From NCBI GenBank assembly GCA_946403625.1, contig CAMJAP010000004.1, positions 1 through 64,000 on the forward strand: 64,000 nt of DNA, given 5' to 3'. Source of the stretch: an uncultured Lachnospiraceae bacterium. GTDB lineage: Bacteria > Bacillota > Clostridia > Lachnospirales > Lachnospiraceae. This document shows positions 16,885 through 25,435 of this stretch, one piece after another. The notes under the pieces are model-generated. The model was given only the letters and a program-made list of their open reading frames with translations, had not been told where the DNA came from and ran no database searches. Position numbers and translations under genes: made by a program. Numbering within the stretch: position 1 is the first letter of the stretch; the number at the start of each line of letters is the position of its first letter.

Positions 16885-16960
16885 AGTGGTCTCCTTTCAA
16901 GTGTGAGTAATTTATTTTAAGGCACCGGGAATTGCCCTTTATTCAGCCTTTGGCGAACAG

Positions 16961-17023
16961 TCCTGCTAAACTTGCAAGTTTGCTAAGCAGGAACTAGTTT
17001 TCCCCTCGCTTACGGGGGGAGGC
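16961..17023 (-). repeat. Two adjacent intergenic hairpins between murI and the aminopeptidase gene
   Basis: 16961-16992 is a near-perfect palindrome: TCCTGCT/AGCAGGA outside, AAACTTG/CAAGTTT inside, with a GCTA bulge on one side. Next to it, 17002-17023 contains a CCCCTC/GGGGGGAGG hairpin that starts two bases after the murI stop on the minus strand. Neither is followed by a proper T-run. They could stabilise the murI mRNA 3' end or be a repeat family of the genome. Confidence 0.55.
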
Positions 17024-17024
17024 T

Positions 17025-17798
17025 TCATTTGACATTCTCCAAATGTTCCAATAAGCTTTCATAAAACTGAAGGGTGCTTGTGTCATTAACTTCTCTGCCG
17101 GATTGATAATAGTGAATGGATAATTTTCCTTCGCTTTGTTTTCCGGCTGCGTCCATACGATGCTGCAGGTGACGTATCGTTCCTTCGCTGCCGTCGATCA
17201 TCTGAATGTTCGGTCCCAGTATGTCTCGTAATGCTTTTGCAAAATGATTAAAATGTGTACAGCCGAACACCAGCGTCTCGTATCTGGCAGGATCGATGTC
17301 TTTTAAAGATTCTTTTAAATAGGCATATACGGCCGGTGAATCAAACTCTCCCTGCTCTGCAAAGGATACTAATCCGGGCAATGCCAGCAGATCCACCTGG
17401 TGCTGGTTATCCACGCGATCGACCAGATCGTGCAGTTTCTTTTCTCTGGTAGTAAGCGGTGTTGCAATCACTAAAATACGCTTATTTCCGCCTTTCTCCA
17501 CCGCCGGTTTTACGGCCGGTTCAATACCGATCACCGGGATCGTATATTTTTCGCGCAGATAAGTTGCTGCGGCGGAAGTTGCCGTATTGCATGCGATCAC
17601 GACGGCATCACAACCCAGGCTTTCCAAAAAGCCGATGGCTGCATCGGAATAAGCACGGATCTCTTCGACGCTTTTGGTACCGTAAGGTACATGATCGGTA
17701 TCCGCATAATAAAAATATGCCTCCTGCGGAAGCATCCGTATCGCTGTATGTAAGATTGTCAGTCCTCCGATGCCGGAGTCGAACATGCCGATTTTCAT
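17025..17798 (-). CDS. murI: Glutamate racemase
   Basis: A 257-residue cytoplasmic enzyme that interconverts L- and D-glutamate for peptidoglycan. The catalytic pair is clear: the first cysteine in ACNTATS (near residue 71) and the second in FGCTHF (near 184). DSGIGGLT at 6-13 and YYADTDHVPYG near 37 are family signatures, and the length is normal. The ATG at 17796-17798 follows GAAGGA. A longer frame to 17897 would read through the repeat element (SPLWGEGVAKRRMR) and is rejected. It is the last gene of a run beginning with hisH, separated from rluF by that repeat, and followed by two hairpins. Confidence 0.95.
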   Translation of the reverse strand: MKIGMFDSGIGGLTILHTAIRMLPQEAYFYYADTDHVPYGTKSVEEIRAYSDAAIGFLESLGCDAVVIACNTATSAAATYLREKYTIPVIGIEPAVKPAVEKGGNKRILVIATPLTTREKKLHDLVDRVDNQHQVDLLALPGLVSFAEQGEFDSPAVYAYLKESLKDIDPARYETLVFGCTHFNHFAKALRDILGPNIQMIDGSEGTIRHLQHRMDAAGKQSEGKLSIHYYQSGREVNDTSTLQFYESLLEHLENVK

Positions 17799-17834
17799 GA
17801 AGTATCCTTCGTGTGATAGACTCTTGTAAATGCC

Positions 17835-17882
17835 CCTCATCCGTCGCTTCGCGACACCTTCCCCCCAGAGGGGGGAAGGCAA
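17835..17882 (-). repeat. Intergenic repeat element, short copy
   Basis: The first 25 bases (17835-17859) are identical to 10224-10248. They run into a ten-base-pair hairpin, CCTTCCCCCC/GGGGGGAAGG (about 17857-17879). It lies between rluF and murI, so it is probably transcribed and forms a stable RNA hairpin. See the long copy at 10224-10320. Confidence 0.7.
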
Positions 17883-17937
17883 GAAAACGTTCCACATCTT
17901 GGTAACATTGTAGGGATATGACCCTAAGGGAAAGTTT

Positions 17938-18660
17938 TTATTCGTTGGCGTTCAGTCCTACAGCCTTGTATAATCGCTTGGTTTCGTCTGCGGTCAGTTC
18001 GCAGTATTCGCCCGGCTGCAGATTGCCGAGAGATACATTAACTACACGGATGCGTTTCAGCGCACGGATATAATAATGCTCCTGCGCCCACATACGGCGG
18101 ATCTGGCGGTTTAAGCCTTCCGTCAAAACCATACGCACCACGGTGCGGCTGATCTTTTCGATGCGGCAGGGTTTGGTTTTCTTTTTCAGATCGTGCAGAT
18201 ATACCCCTTTGGAGAGTTTTTCGATATCCTCTGCCATCGGTTCTTTGTTCAGATGCACGATGTATTCTTTTTCGTGACCTTTGCTGCCGGTCATCATCGC
18301 GTGGATGAGATCACCGTCATTCGTCAGTAATATCAAGCCTTCGGAATCTTTATCCAGGCGGCCGGCATAAGTTACACGGATCGGATAATCGATGTAATCC
18401 ATGATCGTCTCTTCCGCATGCGGATCCGCTTCGCTTACCAGCAACCCGGGCGGCTTATAAAAAGCCAATACCACTTTTTTCTTTGCCGGTTTGATCTCGC
18501 GGCCTTCCACGGTAACTACTTCGGTACCGTCCAGTTTCACGCCCAGTCCGGCTACACGACCGTTCACCGCCACCTTGCCGGCTTCGATCAGTTTATCTGC
18601 TTCACGACGAGAGCAAACACCGCTCTCCGCCAAATATTTGTTTAATCTTATTTCGCTCAT
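17938..18660 (-). CDS. rluF: 23S rRNA pseudouridine synthase, RluF type
   Basis: A 240-residue member of the RsuA/RluB/E/F family. An N-terminal S4 RNA-binding domain (residues 3-60, LNKYLAESGVCSRREADKLI) is followed by the synthase domain. The catalytic motif is AGRLDKDSEGL, with the catalytic Asp near residue 101. The K after LD is typical of RluF rather than RluB, so 23S rRNA position 2604-type modification is likely but not certain. The C-terminal GLNRQIRRM motif is present. The ribosome site is weak (AGG). It lies 12 bases downstream of ung in a run that starts with hisH. Confidence 0.88.
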   Translation of the reverse strand: MSEIRLNKYLAESGVCSRREADKLIEAGKVAVNGRVAGLGVKLDGTEVVTVEGREIKPAKKKVVLAFYKPPGLLVSEADPHAEETIMDYIDYPIRVTYAGRLDKDSEGLILLTNDGDLIHAMMTGSKGHEKEYIVHLNKEPMAEDIEKLSKGVYLHDLKKKTKPCRIEKISRTVVRMVLTEGLNRQIRRMWAQEHYYIRALKRIRVVNVSLGNLQPGEYCELTADETKRLYKAVGLNANE

Positions 18661-18672
18661 TTTATTTACCTG

Positions 18673-19338
18673 TTAAATCTGCCAGTCTACCGGTGATACA
18701 CCGTGCTCCTGCAAAAATGCATTGGCCTGACTGAAGTGTTTGCAGCCGAAAAATCCGCGGTACGCCGATAACGGGCTCGGATGCGGTGCCTTTAATACCA
18801 GATGCTTGGGATTGTGCAGCATCTCCGCTTTCTTCTGTGCCGGAGATCCCCACAGCATATAGACGATCGGTCGATCCTGTTTGTCCACCTGTTCGATGAT
18901 GGCATCCGTAAACTGTTCCCAGCCCATGCCGCGGTGGGAATTGGCCTGATGCGCACGCACCGTCAGAACCGTGTTGAGCAAAAGTACGCCCTGTTCGGCC
19001 CACTTGGTCAGATTGCCGGTCTGCGGGATCGTGCAGCCCAGATCGTCATGCAATTCCTGATAAATATTTACCAGAGAAGGCGGGATCTTTACGTTGTCCT
19101 GTACCGAAAAGCACAGCCCATGTGCCTGGCCGTCATCGTGGTAAGGATCCTGTCCCAGGATCACCACTTTGATAGTTTCCAGCGGTGTCAGATGCAGTGC
19201 ATTGAAAATATCTTTGGAAGGCGGAAAGATCTGTCTGGTCTGATACTCTTCCAAAACTTTCTGATACAGCCGTTTATAATAATCTTTTTTAAATTCTCCG
19301 GCCAGCGCATTCTGCCAGCCGCCTGTCAGTCCTGCCAT
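18673..19338 (-). CDS. ung: Uracil-DNA glycosylase, family 1
   Basis: A 221-residue base-excision repair enzyme that removes uracil from DNA. The water-activating motif GQDPYHDDGQAHGLCFSV (catalytic Asp near residue 62) and the minor-groove loop HPSPLSAYRGFFGCKHFS (His near 185) are intact. LLLNTVLTVRAHQANSH matches the uracil-pocket region. Length is standard for UDG family 1. The ATG has an AGGA site. It lies 13 bases after hisF and 12 before rluF, so the five genes hisH-hisF-ung-rluF-murI are probably one transcript, mixing histidine synthesis with repair and cell wall functions. Confidence 0.96.
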   Translation of the reverse strand: MAGLTGGWQNALAGEFKKDYYKRLYQKVLEEYQTRQIFPPSKDIFNALHLTPLETIKVVILGQDPYHDDGQAHGLCFSVQDNVKIPPSLVNIYQELHDDLGCTIPQTGNLTKWAEQGVLLLNTVLTVRAHQANSHRGMGWEQFTDAIIEQVDKQDRPIVYMLWGSPAQKKAEMLHNPKHLVLKAPHPSPLSAYRGFFGCKHFSQANAFLQEHGVSPVDWQI

Positions 19339-19351
19339 TTTACTATCCTGT

Positions 19352-20113
19352 TTAAAGTCTTACGGAAACACCTTTCTCCCGCAGATATTCTTTTACTTCG
19401 CTGATCTCCAGTTCTTTGAAATGGAACAGCGAAGCCGCCAAAGCCGCATCTGCCTTTCCTTCGGTCAATGCTTCGTAGAAATGTTCTTTCGTACCTGCGC
19501 CGCCGGATGCGATCACCGGAACGGAAACATTTTCCGATACAATACGGGTTAGTTCCAGATCATAGCCGTTCTTGGCACCGTCGCAATCCATGCTGGTCAA
19601 CAGGATCTCACCGGCCCCCAGTTCGCAGCCTTTGATCGCCCATTCCACGGCATCGATGCCCATATCGACACGACCGCCGTTTTTGAAGATATTCCAGCCA
19701 CTGCCATCAGCTCTGCGCTTTGCATCGATGGCCAGCACCACGCACTGGCTGCCGAATTTGTCCGCTGCGTCGGAGATGAGCTGCGGATTCATGATCGCTG
19801 CGCTGTTCACCGCCACTTTATCGGCGCCTTCCCGCAGGATTTCTTTGAAATCGTCCACCGTACGGATACCACCGCCTACGGTAAACGGGATAAATACGGT
19901 TTCTGCAACACGTCTTACCATATCCACGACGGTCTTGCGGGCATCCGAAGAAGCCGTGATATCCAGAAAGACCAATTCATCGGCGCCGGCTGCATCATAG
20001 GCTTTGCCGCACTCCACCGGATCCCCGGCATCCACGAGATTTACAAACTGTATTCCTTTTACCACCCGTCCGTTCTTTACATCCAGACAGGGAATGATTC
20101 TTTTTGTGTGCAT
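19352..20113 (-). CDS. hisF: Imidazole glycerol phosphate synthase cyclase subunit
   Basis: A 253-residue (beta/alpha)8-barrel. It uses ammonia from HisH to convert PRFAR to imidazole glycerol phosphate and AICAR, the branch from histidine to purine synthesis. Catalytic aspartates are seen in [14 protein letters not shown] (residue 11) and [13 protein letters not shown] (near 130). Phosphate-binding strands FTVGGGIRT and VIASGGAG are intact. The GGAG ribosome site overlaps the end of hisH, whose stop is one base away, implying translational coupling that suits a stable heterodimer. No other his genes are in the window. Confidence 0.97.
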   Translation of the reverse strand: MHTKRIIPCLDVKNGRVVKGIQFVNLVDAGDPVECGKAYDAAGADELVFLDITASSDARKTVVDMVRRVAETVFIPFTVGGGIRTVDDFKEILREGADKVAVNSAAIMNPQLISDAADKFGSQCVVLAIDAKRRADGSGWNIFKNGGRVDMGIDAVEWAIKGCELGAGEILLTSMDCDGAKNGYDLELTRIVSENVSVPVIASGGAGTKEHFYEALTEGKADAALAASLFHFKELEISEVKEYLREKGVSVRL

Positions 20114-20114
20114 A

Positions 20115-20720
20115 TCAGATCTCCAAAAAATTCTTAAGTATCTTCAGTCCCACCTGTGAACTCTTTTCCGGATGGAACTGGGTAGCGAAGACATTGTCTT
20201 TTTCTACTGCCGCATGAATATGTGTACCGTATTCCGTGGTCGCGATCACGATATCTTCGTTCTGTGCAGCCAGATAATAGGAATGCACAAAGTAAACATA
20301 GGAGCCTTCATCAATTCCGTGCAGCAATCTGCTTTCTCGGGGAAGATGCAAGGAGTTCCATCCGATCTGCGGAACCTTCAAACCTTCCGTCGCCGGAATC
20401 CGCTTGATCTGTCCCGGGAAGATAGATAAACCTTTTGCACCCGGACTTTCTTCACTGCTGTCAAACAACAGCTGCAATCCCACACAGATCGCCAGAAAAG
20501 GCTTTCCGGAATCGATACTTTCATGGATCACATCGGTCAATGCATATTTTTCCAGATTTGCCATCGCGTCTCCGAACACGCCCACACCCGGAAGGATCAC
20601 CTTTTCGGCATTGCGGATCTGTTCCACATCGCGCGTCAATACCGCCTCCTGTCCCAGGGCTTCGATAGCTTTTACGACGCTTTTGGTATTCCCTGCGTCA
20701 TAATCCAATACTGCGATCAT
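20115..20720 (-). CDS. hisH: Imidazole glycerol phosphate synthase glutaminase subunit
   Basis: A 201-residue class I glutamine amidotransferase. It hydrolyses glutamine and channels ammonia into HisF. The nucleophile is in [11 protein letters not shown] (Cys near residue 80), and the His-Glu pair is in FHPEKS near the C-terminus. The N-terminal [11 protein letters not shown] and the [10 protein letters not shown] oxyanion region are typical. The ATG at 20720 has an AGAGG site with a long spacer. It starts 41 bases after the stop of the large repeat protein gene and may be carried on that gene's transcript. Confidence 0.96.
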   Translation of the reverse strand: MIAVLDYDAGNTKSVVKAIEALGQEAVLTRDVEQIRNAEKVILPGVGVFGDAMANLEKYALTDVIHESIDSGKPFLAICVGLQLLFDSSEESPGAKGLSIFPGQIKRIPATEGLKVPQIGWNSLHLPRESRLLHGIDEGSYVYFVHSYYLAAQNEDIVIATTEYGTHIHAAVEKDNVFATQFHPEKSSQVGLKILKNFLEI

Positions 20721-20761
20721 TCTTATTGTTTCCTCTCAAAATTTTTCTTTACCGCCTGCCG

Positions 20762-23548
20762 CTAAAACTGATTGCTGTCAATCTCCAGGCTCACATTGGC
20801 ACCGTTACTGCTGGCATTTCCCACTGCCGGATTGTTCTGCGTTACGGGAATTTCCAGTGTAGTGATCGGTTCTTGTATTTCCTGCGGTGTTGCGCTTTGC
20901 TCCAGATACTGTTGCTCTTCCGGCAACAAATCCGGTAAGTTTTCCGTCCCGGTCGGTGTCGGCGCAGGAATCTCGATGGTCGGCTCTTCCTCCTCCGGCT
21001 GCGGTAAAAAGGCGGAGGGGTTCACGCTCAATTCATCCAGCACCGGCTGCAGGATGGCTTCGTTTACTTCATCCTGCATCAGTCGATACGGCTCACCTTT
21101 TGCAGCAGCCTCAACCTTTCCGGTATAATCCGTGATCGAATAGGTCAGCGTTTCTCTTGCTTCCTCTTCGCTCATATCGAAATCACCGTTCAATGCGGCA
21201 ACGATCTTGATATAGATCTCATCGAGTTCCGGAGCAACATTCAGTTCATTCGCTTTGTCTTTCAGATCGTCATATCGTTTGACGCCCTGCAGCAAAGCAT
21301 CCAATGCCTCGGCACGCATACCCATCGCACGATAGTTCTCGTAAGATTCGTACTTGCGATCCAGCGTTACCAGGAGTCTGGAGCGTTCATATATCAGGCG
21401 GTCGCTTTCGTTTAATTCCTTTCCGTACATAGTCAGGAATGCCGTCTTGTAATCCTCGTTATAGTAAGCCTTTCTGGCCTGGCTCAGCGTAAGCAGCGCC
21501 GGTACAAACATCATGATCACCATGATCACAGCCAGAACAGAGAACGACAACATAAAGGTCCGAATGATATATTTCTTCGGAATCTTTTTGGAATTGTCCG
21601 GTTCCGCAGGCTTCTTTTCTTTCTTCGGCTTTTTGGGTTTCTTTTCCTTCGGCGGCTTGGGCGGCTTTTCTTTCTTGGCCTTCTTTTCTTTCTTCTTTTT
21701 CTTTTTGCCCTTGCCGTCCTCCTCGGCATCGATCTCTTTGAGGATCGCTTCGTTCTCTTCGGAAAGCTTGGTCTGCTTGCCTTCGGGAACTGCTTCGTCT
21801 TCTTCCTCTTCCGCTGTCAATGCCTGTAATAATCTTGCAAAGAATCCGGGCTTTTTCTTGCCCCCATCGTCCGTTTCTTCCGCAGTTTCTTTCGGAGCTT
21901 TCTTCTTTCCGAACAGCCCACCGAACAACCCGCCTTCTTTTTTCTCTTTCTTTGCTTTTTTCTTCTTTTTGCCGGCGCCTTCTTCGTCTTCGGATTCTTC
22001 CTCCTCCATCGCATCCATACCGGCATTTTCCATCTGTTCCAAAATGCTGTTATCCAGCAATTCGTTATTATCGGATTTCTGCAAAAAATCTCCCAGATCG
22101 CTCAGATCCGGATCGCTCTCGCCCATTTCCTGCAGGATGGAAACCACATCCGTATCATCGTCCAGCGGATCCGGCTGTTCTGCATCTGCCGCCGCTGCAC
22201 GCAGTTTTTCCTCGATTTCATCGATGCCCATATGTTCCGCATCGTCTTCCGATCCGCCCAGAACACCTTCCAGATCAAATCCGCCGCCCAAAAGAGGCAG
22301 ATCATCCAGGGGATCATCCATATCCGTACTTCCGACATCCGCTTCGGATTCCGGCAGATTACCGTCCAGGCCCATCAGGACATTGATCTCTTCCTGGCTC
22401 ATGGAATCGTCAGCCACAGGCATATCTTCCCCGGCGTTTTCTTCACTACTCTCTTCACCACCGCCGCTCATAGAAGCCACAAGCGCCGCAATATCATCAG
22501 GATTCATGATCTTGTTGGGATCGTTATCAGACTCCGGCAATTCTTCCTCCTCAATGCTTTCTTCTACAACCGGTTCTTCTGCGGGTACATCTTCACCACC
22601 GTTCATCGAAGCCACCAGTGCCGCGATATCGTCCGGGCTCATCATTTTGTTGGGATCATCGTCTACAACCGGAGCTGCAGGTTCTTCCACAACCGGTTCT
22701 TCCGCAAGGGTCTCATCGCCGCCGTTCATGGAAGCCACCAGTGCCGCGATATCGTCCGGGCTCATCATTTTGTTGGGATCATTGTCTACAACCGGAGCTT
22801 CAGGTTCTTCTGTATCCGTTTCTTCTACAACTGCTTCTTCAGCGACCGGTCCTTCCGCAGGCGCTTCTTCACCGCCGTTCATGGAAGCCACCAATGCCGC
22901 AATATCGTCCGGGCTCATCATCTTGTTGGGATCATCGTCCACAACTGAAGCTGCAGGTTCTTCTGTAACCGTTTCTTCTACAACTGCTTCTTCAGCGACC
23001 GGTTCTTCCGCAGATGTTTCGTCACCACCATTCATTGATGCGATCAATGCGGCGATATCATCCGGATTCATCATCTTGTTGGGATCATCACTGACCACCG
23101 GTGCCGCAGGTTCTTCCGGCAACGGTTCTTCGGTAACGGTATGCGCAGGTTCTGCAGAAAAAGGAGATGCATTCACGATCGGAGCATCGGAAACTGCAGC
23201 ATCAGTATCTTCCTCCTCCGCCATGATCGTTTTGCGATAGATTTCTTCCGGGATTTCATCAAAGATCTTCATCGGGAAATTTTCGGTGGAAGGCTGATAA
23301 TCGCTGTCGGTAAACAGTTTGTCGTCAGCAGATTCCGAAAAGATCTCATCCTGCACCGCTTTCGGGACATCAAAAGAAGTCGGATCCGCATCCTCTTTTT
23401 CTGCGTGTCCGATTCTTTCCTTTTTCACGGTATTCTCAACCTGCGGGGTTACCGGCTTGGATTCGGCGGCTGTCCCCTGCCCGATGCCGGCCATCTGCTG
23501 TTGTGCAGCTTTGAGCAGTTGGTCCAGGCGGTCTTCTTCTGATGCCAT
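20762..23548 (-). CDS. Large acidic repeat protein with FliM-like CheY-binding motifs, one membrane helix and an extracellular domain
   Basis: A 928-residue protein with no single known family. Residues 1-150 are acidic. Five near-identical blocks (at about 154, 205, 256, 298 and 342) each contain PDDIAALVASM, and a sixth at 382 reads MSQEEINVLMG. All resemble the N-terminal CheY-binding motif of FliM/FliY (LSQ-EEIDALL). Two Lys/Glu-rich tracts (about 527-560 and 612-655) follow, then a membrane helix (about 661-688) and an extracellular part with a TPR-like segment (690-800) and a Pro/Thr-rich tail. The topology puts the repeats in the cytoplasm. A terminator and a promoter separate it from upstream cheV. 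I infer multivalent binding of phosphorylated CheY-type partners. The ORF is certain; the function is a hypothesis. Confidence 0.85.
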   Translation of the reverse strand: MASEEDRLDQLLKAAQQQMAGIGQGTAAESKPVTPQVENTVKKERIGHAEKEDADPTSFDVPKAVQDEIFSESADDKLFTDSDYQPSTENFPMKIFDEIPEEIYRKTIMAEEEDTDAAVSDAPIVNASPFSAEPAHTVTEEPLPEEPAAPVVSDDPNKMMNPDDIAALIASMNGGDETSAEEPVAEEAVVEETVTEEPAASVVDDDPNKMMSPDDIAALVASMNGGEEAPAEGPVAEEAVVEETDTEEPEAPVVDNDPNKMMSPDDIAALVASMNGGDETLAEEPVVEEPAAPVVDDDPNKMMSPDDIAALVASMNGGEDVPAEEPVVEESIEEEELPESDNDPNKIMNPDDIAALVASMSGGGEESSEENAGEDMPVADDSMSQEEINVLMGLDGNLPESEADVGSTDMDDPLDDLPLLGGGFDLEGVLGGSEDDAEHMGIDEIEEKLRAAAADAEQPDPLDDDTDVVSILQEMGESDPDLSDLGDFLQKSDNNELLDNSILEQMENAGMDAMEEEESEDEEGAGKKKKKAKKEKKEGGLFGGLFGKKKAPKETAEETDDGGKKKPGFFARLLQALTAEEEEDEAVPEGKQTKLSEENEAILKEIDAEEDGKGKKKKKKEKKAKKEKPPKPPKEKKPKKPKKEKKPAEPDNSKKIPKKYIIRTFMLSFSVLAVIMVIMMFVPALLTLSQARKAYYNEDYKTAFLTMYGKELNESDRLIYERSRLLVTLDRKYESYENYRAMGMRAEALDALLQGVKRYDDLKDKANELNVAPELDEIYIKIVAALNGDFDMSEEEARETLTYSITDYTGKVEAAAKGEPYRLMQDEVNEAILQPVLDELSVNPSAFLPQPEEEEPTIEIPAPTPTGTENLPDLLPEEQQYLEQSATPQEIQEPITTLEIPVTQNNPAVGNASSNGANVSLEIDSNQF
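22361..23089 (-). repeat. Six-copy coding repeat (five conserved, one diverged)
   Basis: The repeats have centre-to-centre spacings of about 51, 51, 42, 44 and 38 residues. The conserved core is DPNKMM, S or N, PDDIAALVASMNGG; the linkers are Glu/Pro/Val/Thr-rich and vary. The DNA of copies 2 to 4 is nearly identical, which implies recent expansion by unequal recombination, whereas the sixth copy is diverged and looks most like a canonical FliM/FliY motif. Confidence 0.85.
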
Positions 23549-23594
23549 ATCAGGCGTCTCCCGTATGAATTTACATAATATTCTGAATAAGCCT

Positions 23595-23623
23595 AGTTTA
23601 TCACATTTATCGGTGTTTCACAA
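23595..23623 (-). promoter_or_regulatory. SigA-like promoter of the repeat protein gene
   Basis: The minus strand shows TTGTGA (23618-23623), 17 bases, TAAACT (23595-23600), 46 bases upstream of the ATG at 23548 and directly after the cheV terminator. It implies that the repeat protein is transcribed independently of cheV. Confidence 0.5.
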
Positions 23624-23635
23624 CCTTTAATTGTG

Positions 23636-23664
23636 AATTAAAAAGCCCCCCGAAGGGGGCAAAA
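23636..23664 (-). terminator. Strong intrinsic terminator after cheV
   Basis: On the minus strand GCCCCC-TTCG-GGGGGC (stem 23645-23660, stable UUCG tetraloop) is followed by TTTTT. It begins 12 bases past the cheV stop. Confidence 0.92.
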
Positions 23665-23671
23665 AAGCATA

Positions 23672-24574
23672 TTATTGTTCGATTCCCAGCACTTCATCAA
23701 TGGTGCGTACCAGATTGCCGATCTCCGGCTTGGTCAGCTGCGCATCCGCCCCCAGCTGCACGCCCTTGCGGCGCATCTCTTCATTGATCAGCGAAGAGAA
23801 GATGATGATCGGAATGTGTTTCAGAGTATCGTCCGTCTTCACCAATTTAGTCAGACGATGGCCGTCCATCAGCGGCATTTCGATATCGGTGATGATGCAC
23901 TGTACATGCTCCTCCAGCGTATCTTCTTCTTTCCATTCGCAGATCAAATCCCATGCCTGCTGTCCGTTCTCGGTATGAGTCAGGTTGGAATAACCGGCAC
24001 GATGCAGGGATTCCACGATCAGCTTATTGAGCAGTGCCGAATCTTCCGCGATCAGGATCGGGGTATCGTTTCTGGAACGAACGCCCATTTCATCGATCTC
24101 CTGAATCTTAAGCCCTGTTTCCGGATTAATGTCCGTTACGATCTTTTCGAAGTCCAGAATGATGATCAGTTTATTGTTCTTCTTGATGATACCGGTAGAT
24201 ACACCGTCTTCGGAATTGGAAACGGTGGAATCCGGTTTGATGATCTCTGTCCAGGAAACGCGGTGGATACCGACTACAGAATCCACATGGAATGCGATGT
24301 CCAATTCGTTAAAGTTGGTGACGATGAACAAACCTTTGGGTTCCGATTCGCCGCGCTGCAAGCAGTTCTTCAGGTCGATCGCCGTGATCATTACTTCACG
24401 CGGCATAAAAATACCTTCCACGCTGGGATGTGCATTGGGAACCGGGGTGACCGGCTGGTAAGGAATGATCTCACGGATTTTTGCAACATTGATACCGTAA
24501 GAATTGCCTGCCAGCATGAATTCAAGTACTTCCAGTTCGTTGGTACCGCTTTCCATCAAAATCTTTGATTCCAT
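23672..24574 (-). CDS. cheV: Chemotaxis protein CheV (CheW-receiver fusion)
   Basis: A 300-residue cytoplasmic adaptor that couples chemoreceptors to CheA and is tuned by phosphorylation. The CheW-like domain (about 12-155) contains VLEFMLAGNSYGINVAKIREI, typical of CheV. The receiver domain (about 172-295) has the acidic pair in IAEDSA, the phospho-acceptor Asp in ITDIEMPLMDG (D230) and a conserved Lys in LTKPEIG. The GAGGTGTGGGG ribosome site is usable. Its stop is followed by a strong terminator. The upstream genes are a lipoprotein and a two-component pair, and the downstream neighbour is the FliM-motif repeat protein, an obvious candidate partner. No cheA, cheY or flagellar gene is in the window. 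Confidence 0.94.
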   Translation of the reverse strand: MESKILMESGTNELEVLEFMLAGNSYGINVAKIREIIPYQPVTPVPNAHPSVEGIFMPREVMITAIDLKNCLQRGESEPKGLFIVTNFNELDIAFHVDSVVGIHRVSWTEIIKPDSTVSNSEDGVSTGIIKKNNKLIIILDFEKIVTDINPETGLKIQEIDEMGVRSRNDTPILIAEDSALLNKLIVESLHRAGYSNLTHTENGQQAWDLICEWKEEDTLEEHVQCIITDIEMPLMDGHRLTKLVKTDDTLKHIPIIIFSSLINEEMRRKGVQLGADAQLTKPEIGNLVRTIDEVLGIEQ

Positions 24575-24629
24575 AACCCCACACCTCGTTTCATAATATT
24601 TATTATCAGGAAAAGCCTTTGTTACCGCA

Positions 24630-25400
24630 CTACAGAAGTGTCAGTTCCGAACGCTTCTCCCCATAACGCAAGGTCATTTTGAGTGCTTCGATCGACGATG
24701 CGGTTGCTGCATCCACTTCGACGATCAGGACGGCCTCTTTGCTTCCGCCGGCCGGAATGGTTTCCAGAAACATGGAAAATTCATCCAATCGTAATGTACG
24801 CAATGCCGGCTTGGAAACACTGTTGTTAATGCGGAAATTGAACTTTGCACCCTTGCCCGCCATATCCAGGATCACATCGCTTGCACCTGTGTTTTGTATC
24901 GTATAGCGGAACACGATCAGCGAACTGCCTTCCGTTGCCCGTACAACACCCTGCCAGTCATTGGTATCGGTATTCTGCGGATAGGTGGCACACACCTCAT
25001 ACCCGGCATAGTTGATCTCGAGATCCGGTTCTTCCAGAAAATCATCGATATCGGTATAGACCGCCACCTGCGCCGGTTCCGAACCGCTGCCGGATCCGTT
25101 CTCTCCGGAGCCTTCCGGTGTTTCCGGCTCCTCCGGGATCTTTAACGCCTGATTGATCGCAATCTGCGCCTGTACCTGCGCACGGCGTTCCAGTTCCTGC
25201 CGGTGTTCTTCGATTTCTTCCGCTGTAACCGTGGTCATCTCATAGTTTGCATCATACTGTAAAAGGAGATGCGCTGCATACTCCTCCACCTGATGCATTT
25301 CTTCGTCACTCAGTTCCGGGATCGCGTTGGTTGTGCAGGCGCTTAAGCTGCACATAAGAACAGCCGCCCCGCTCAAAAACGCACATTTTAACCTTCTCAT
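24630..25400 (-). CDS. Lipoprotein with C-terminal Ig-like domain, unknown function
   Basis: A 256-residue lipoprotein. It has a signal peptide with an LSAC lipobox (Cys near residue 22), a helical Gln/Glu-rich region (about 30-80), a Gly/Ser-rich linker (about 95-110) and a C-terminal beta-rich domain (about 125-256). Its SLIVFRYTIQNTGASDVILDM pattern resembles the DUF4352/DUF5067-type extracellular fold found in many Firmicute lipoproteins. Function unknown. No good ribosome site precedes the ATG. It starts 36 bases after the histidine kinase stop and lies 55 bases before cheV, so kinase, lipoprotein and cheV may be co-transcribed. Confidence 0.75.
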   Translation of the reverse strand: MRRLKCAFLSGAAVLMCSLSACTTNAIPELSDEEMHQVEEYAAHLLLQYDANYEMTTVTAEEIEEHRQELERRAQVQAQIAINQALKIPEEPETPEGSGENGSGSGSEPAQVAVYTDIDDFLEEPDLEINYAGYEVCATYPQNTDTNDWQGVVRATEGSSLIVFRYTIQNTGASDVILDMAGKGAKFNFRINNSVSKPALRTLRLDEFSMFLETIPAGGSKEAVLIVEVDAATASSIEALKMTLRYGEKRSELTLL

Positions 25401-25435
25401 AATAGTATTATGTTACCACATTTTGCCTAACTTGT

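Noticed and set aside
17799-17897. N-terminal extension of murI, and likewise of the OppD-like gene at 10167-10307
   Set aside because: Both extensions read through the palindromic repeat (GVAKRRMR tract); internal ATGs have good ribosome sites and match family starts.
21513-23240. Plus-strand 575-codon open frame antisense to the repeat protein
   Set aside because: It is Ser/Pro-rich low-complexity sequence created by the biased composition of the real gene on the other strand, has no ribosome site, and shows no domain.
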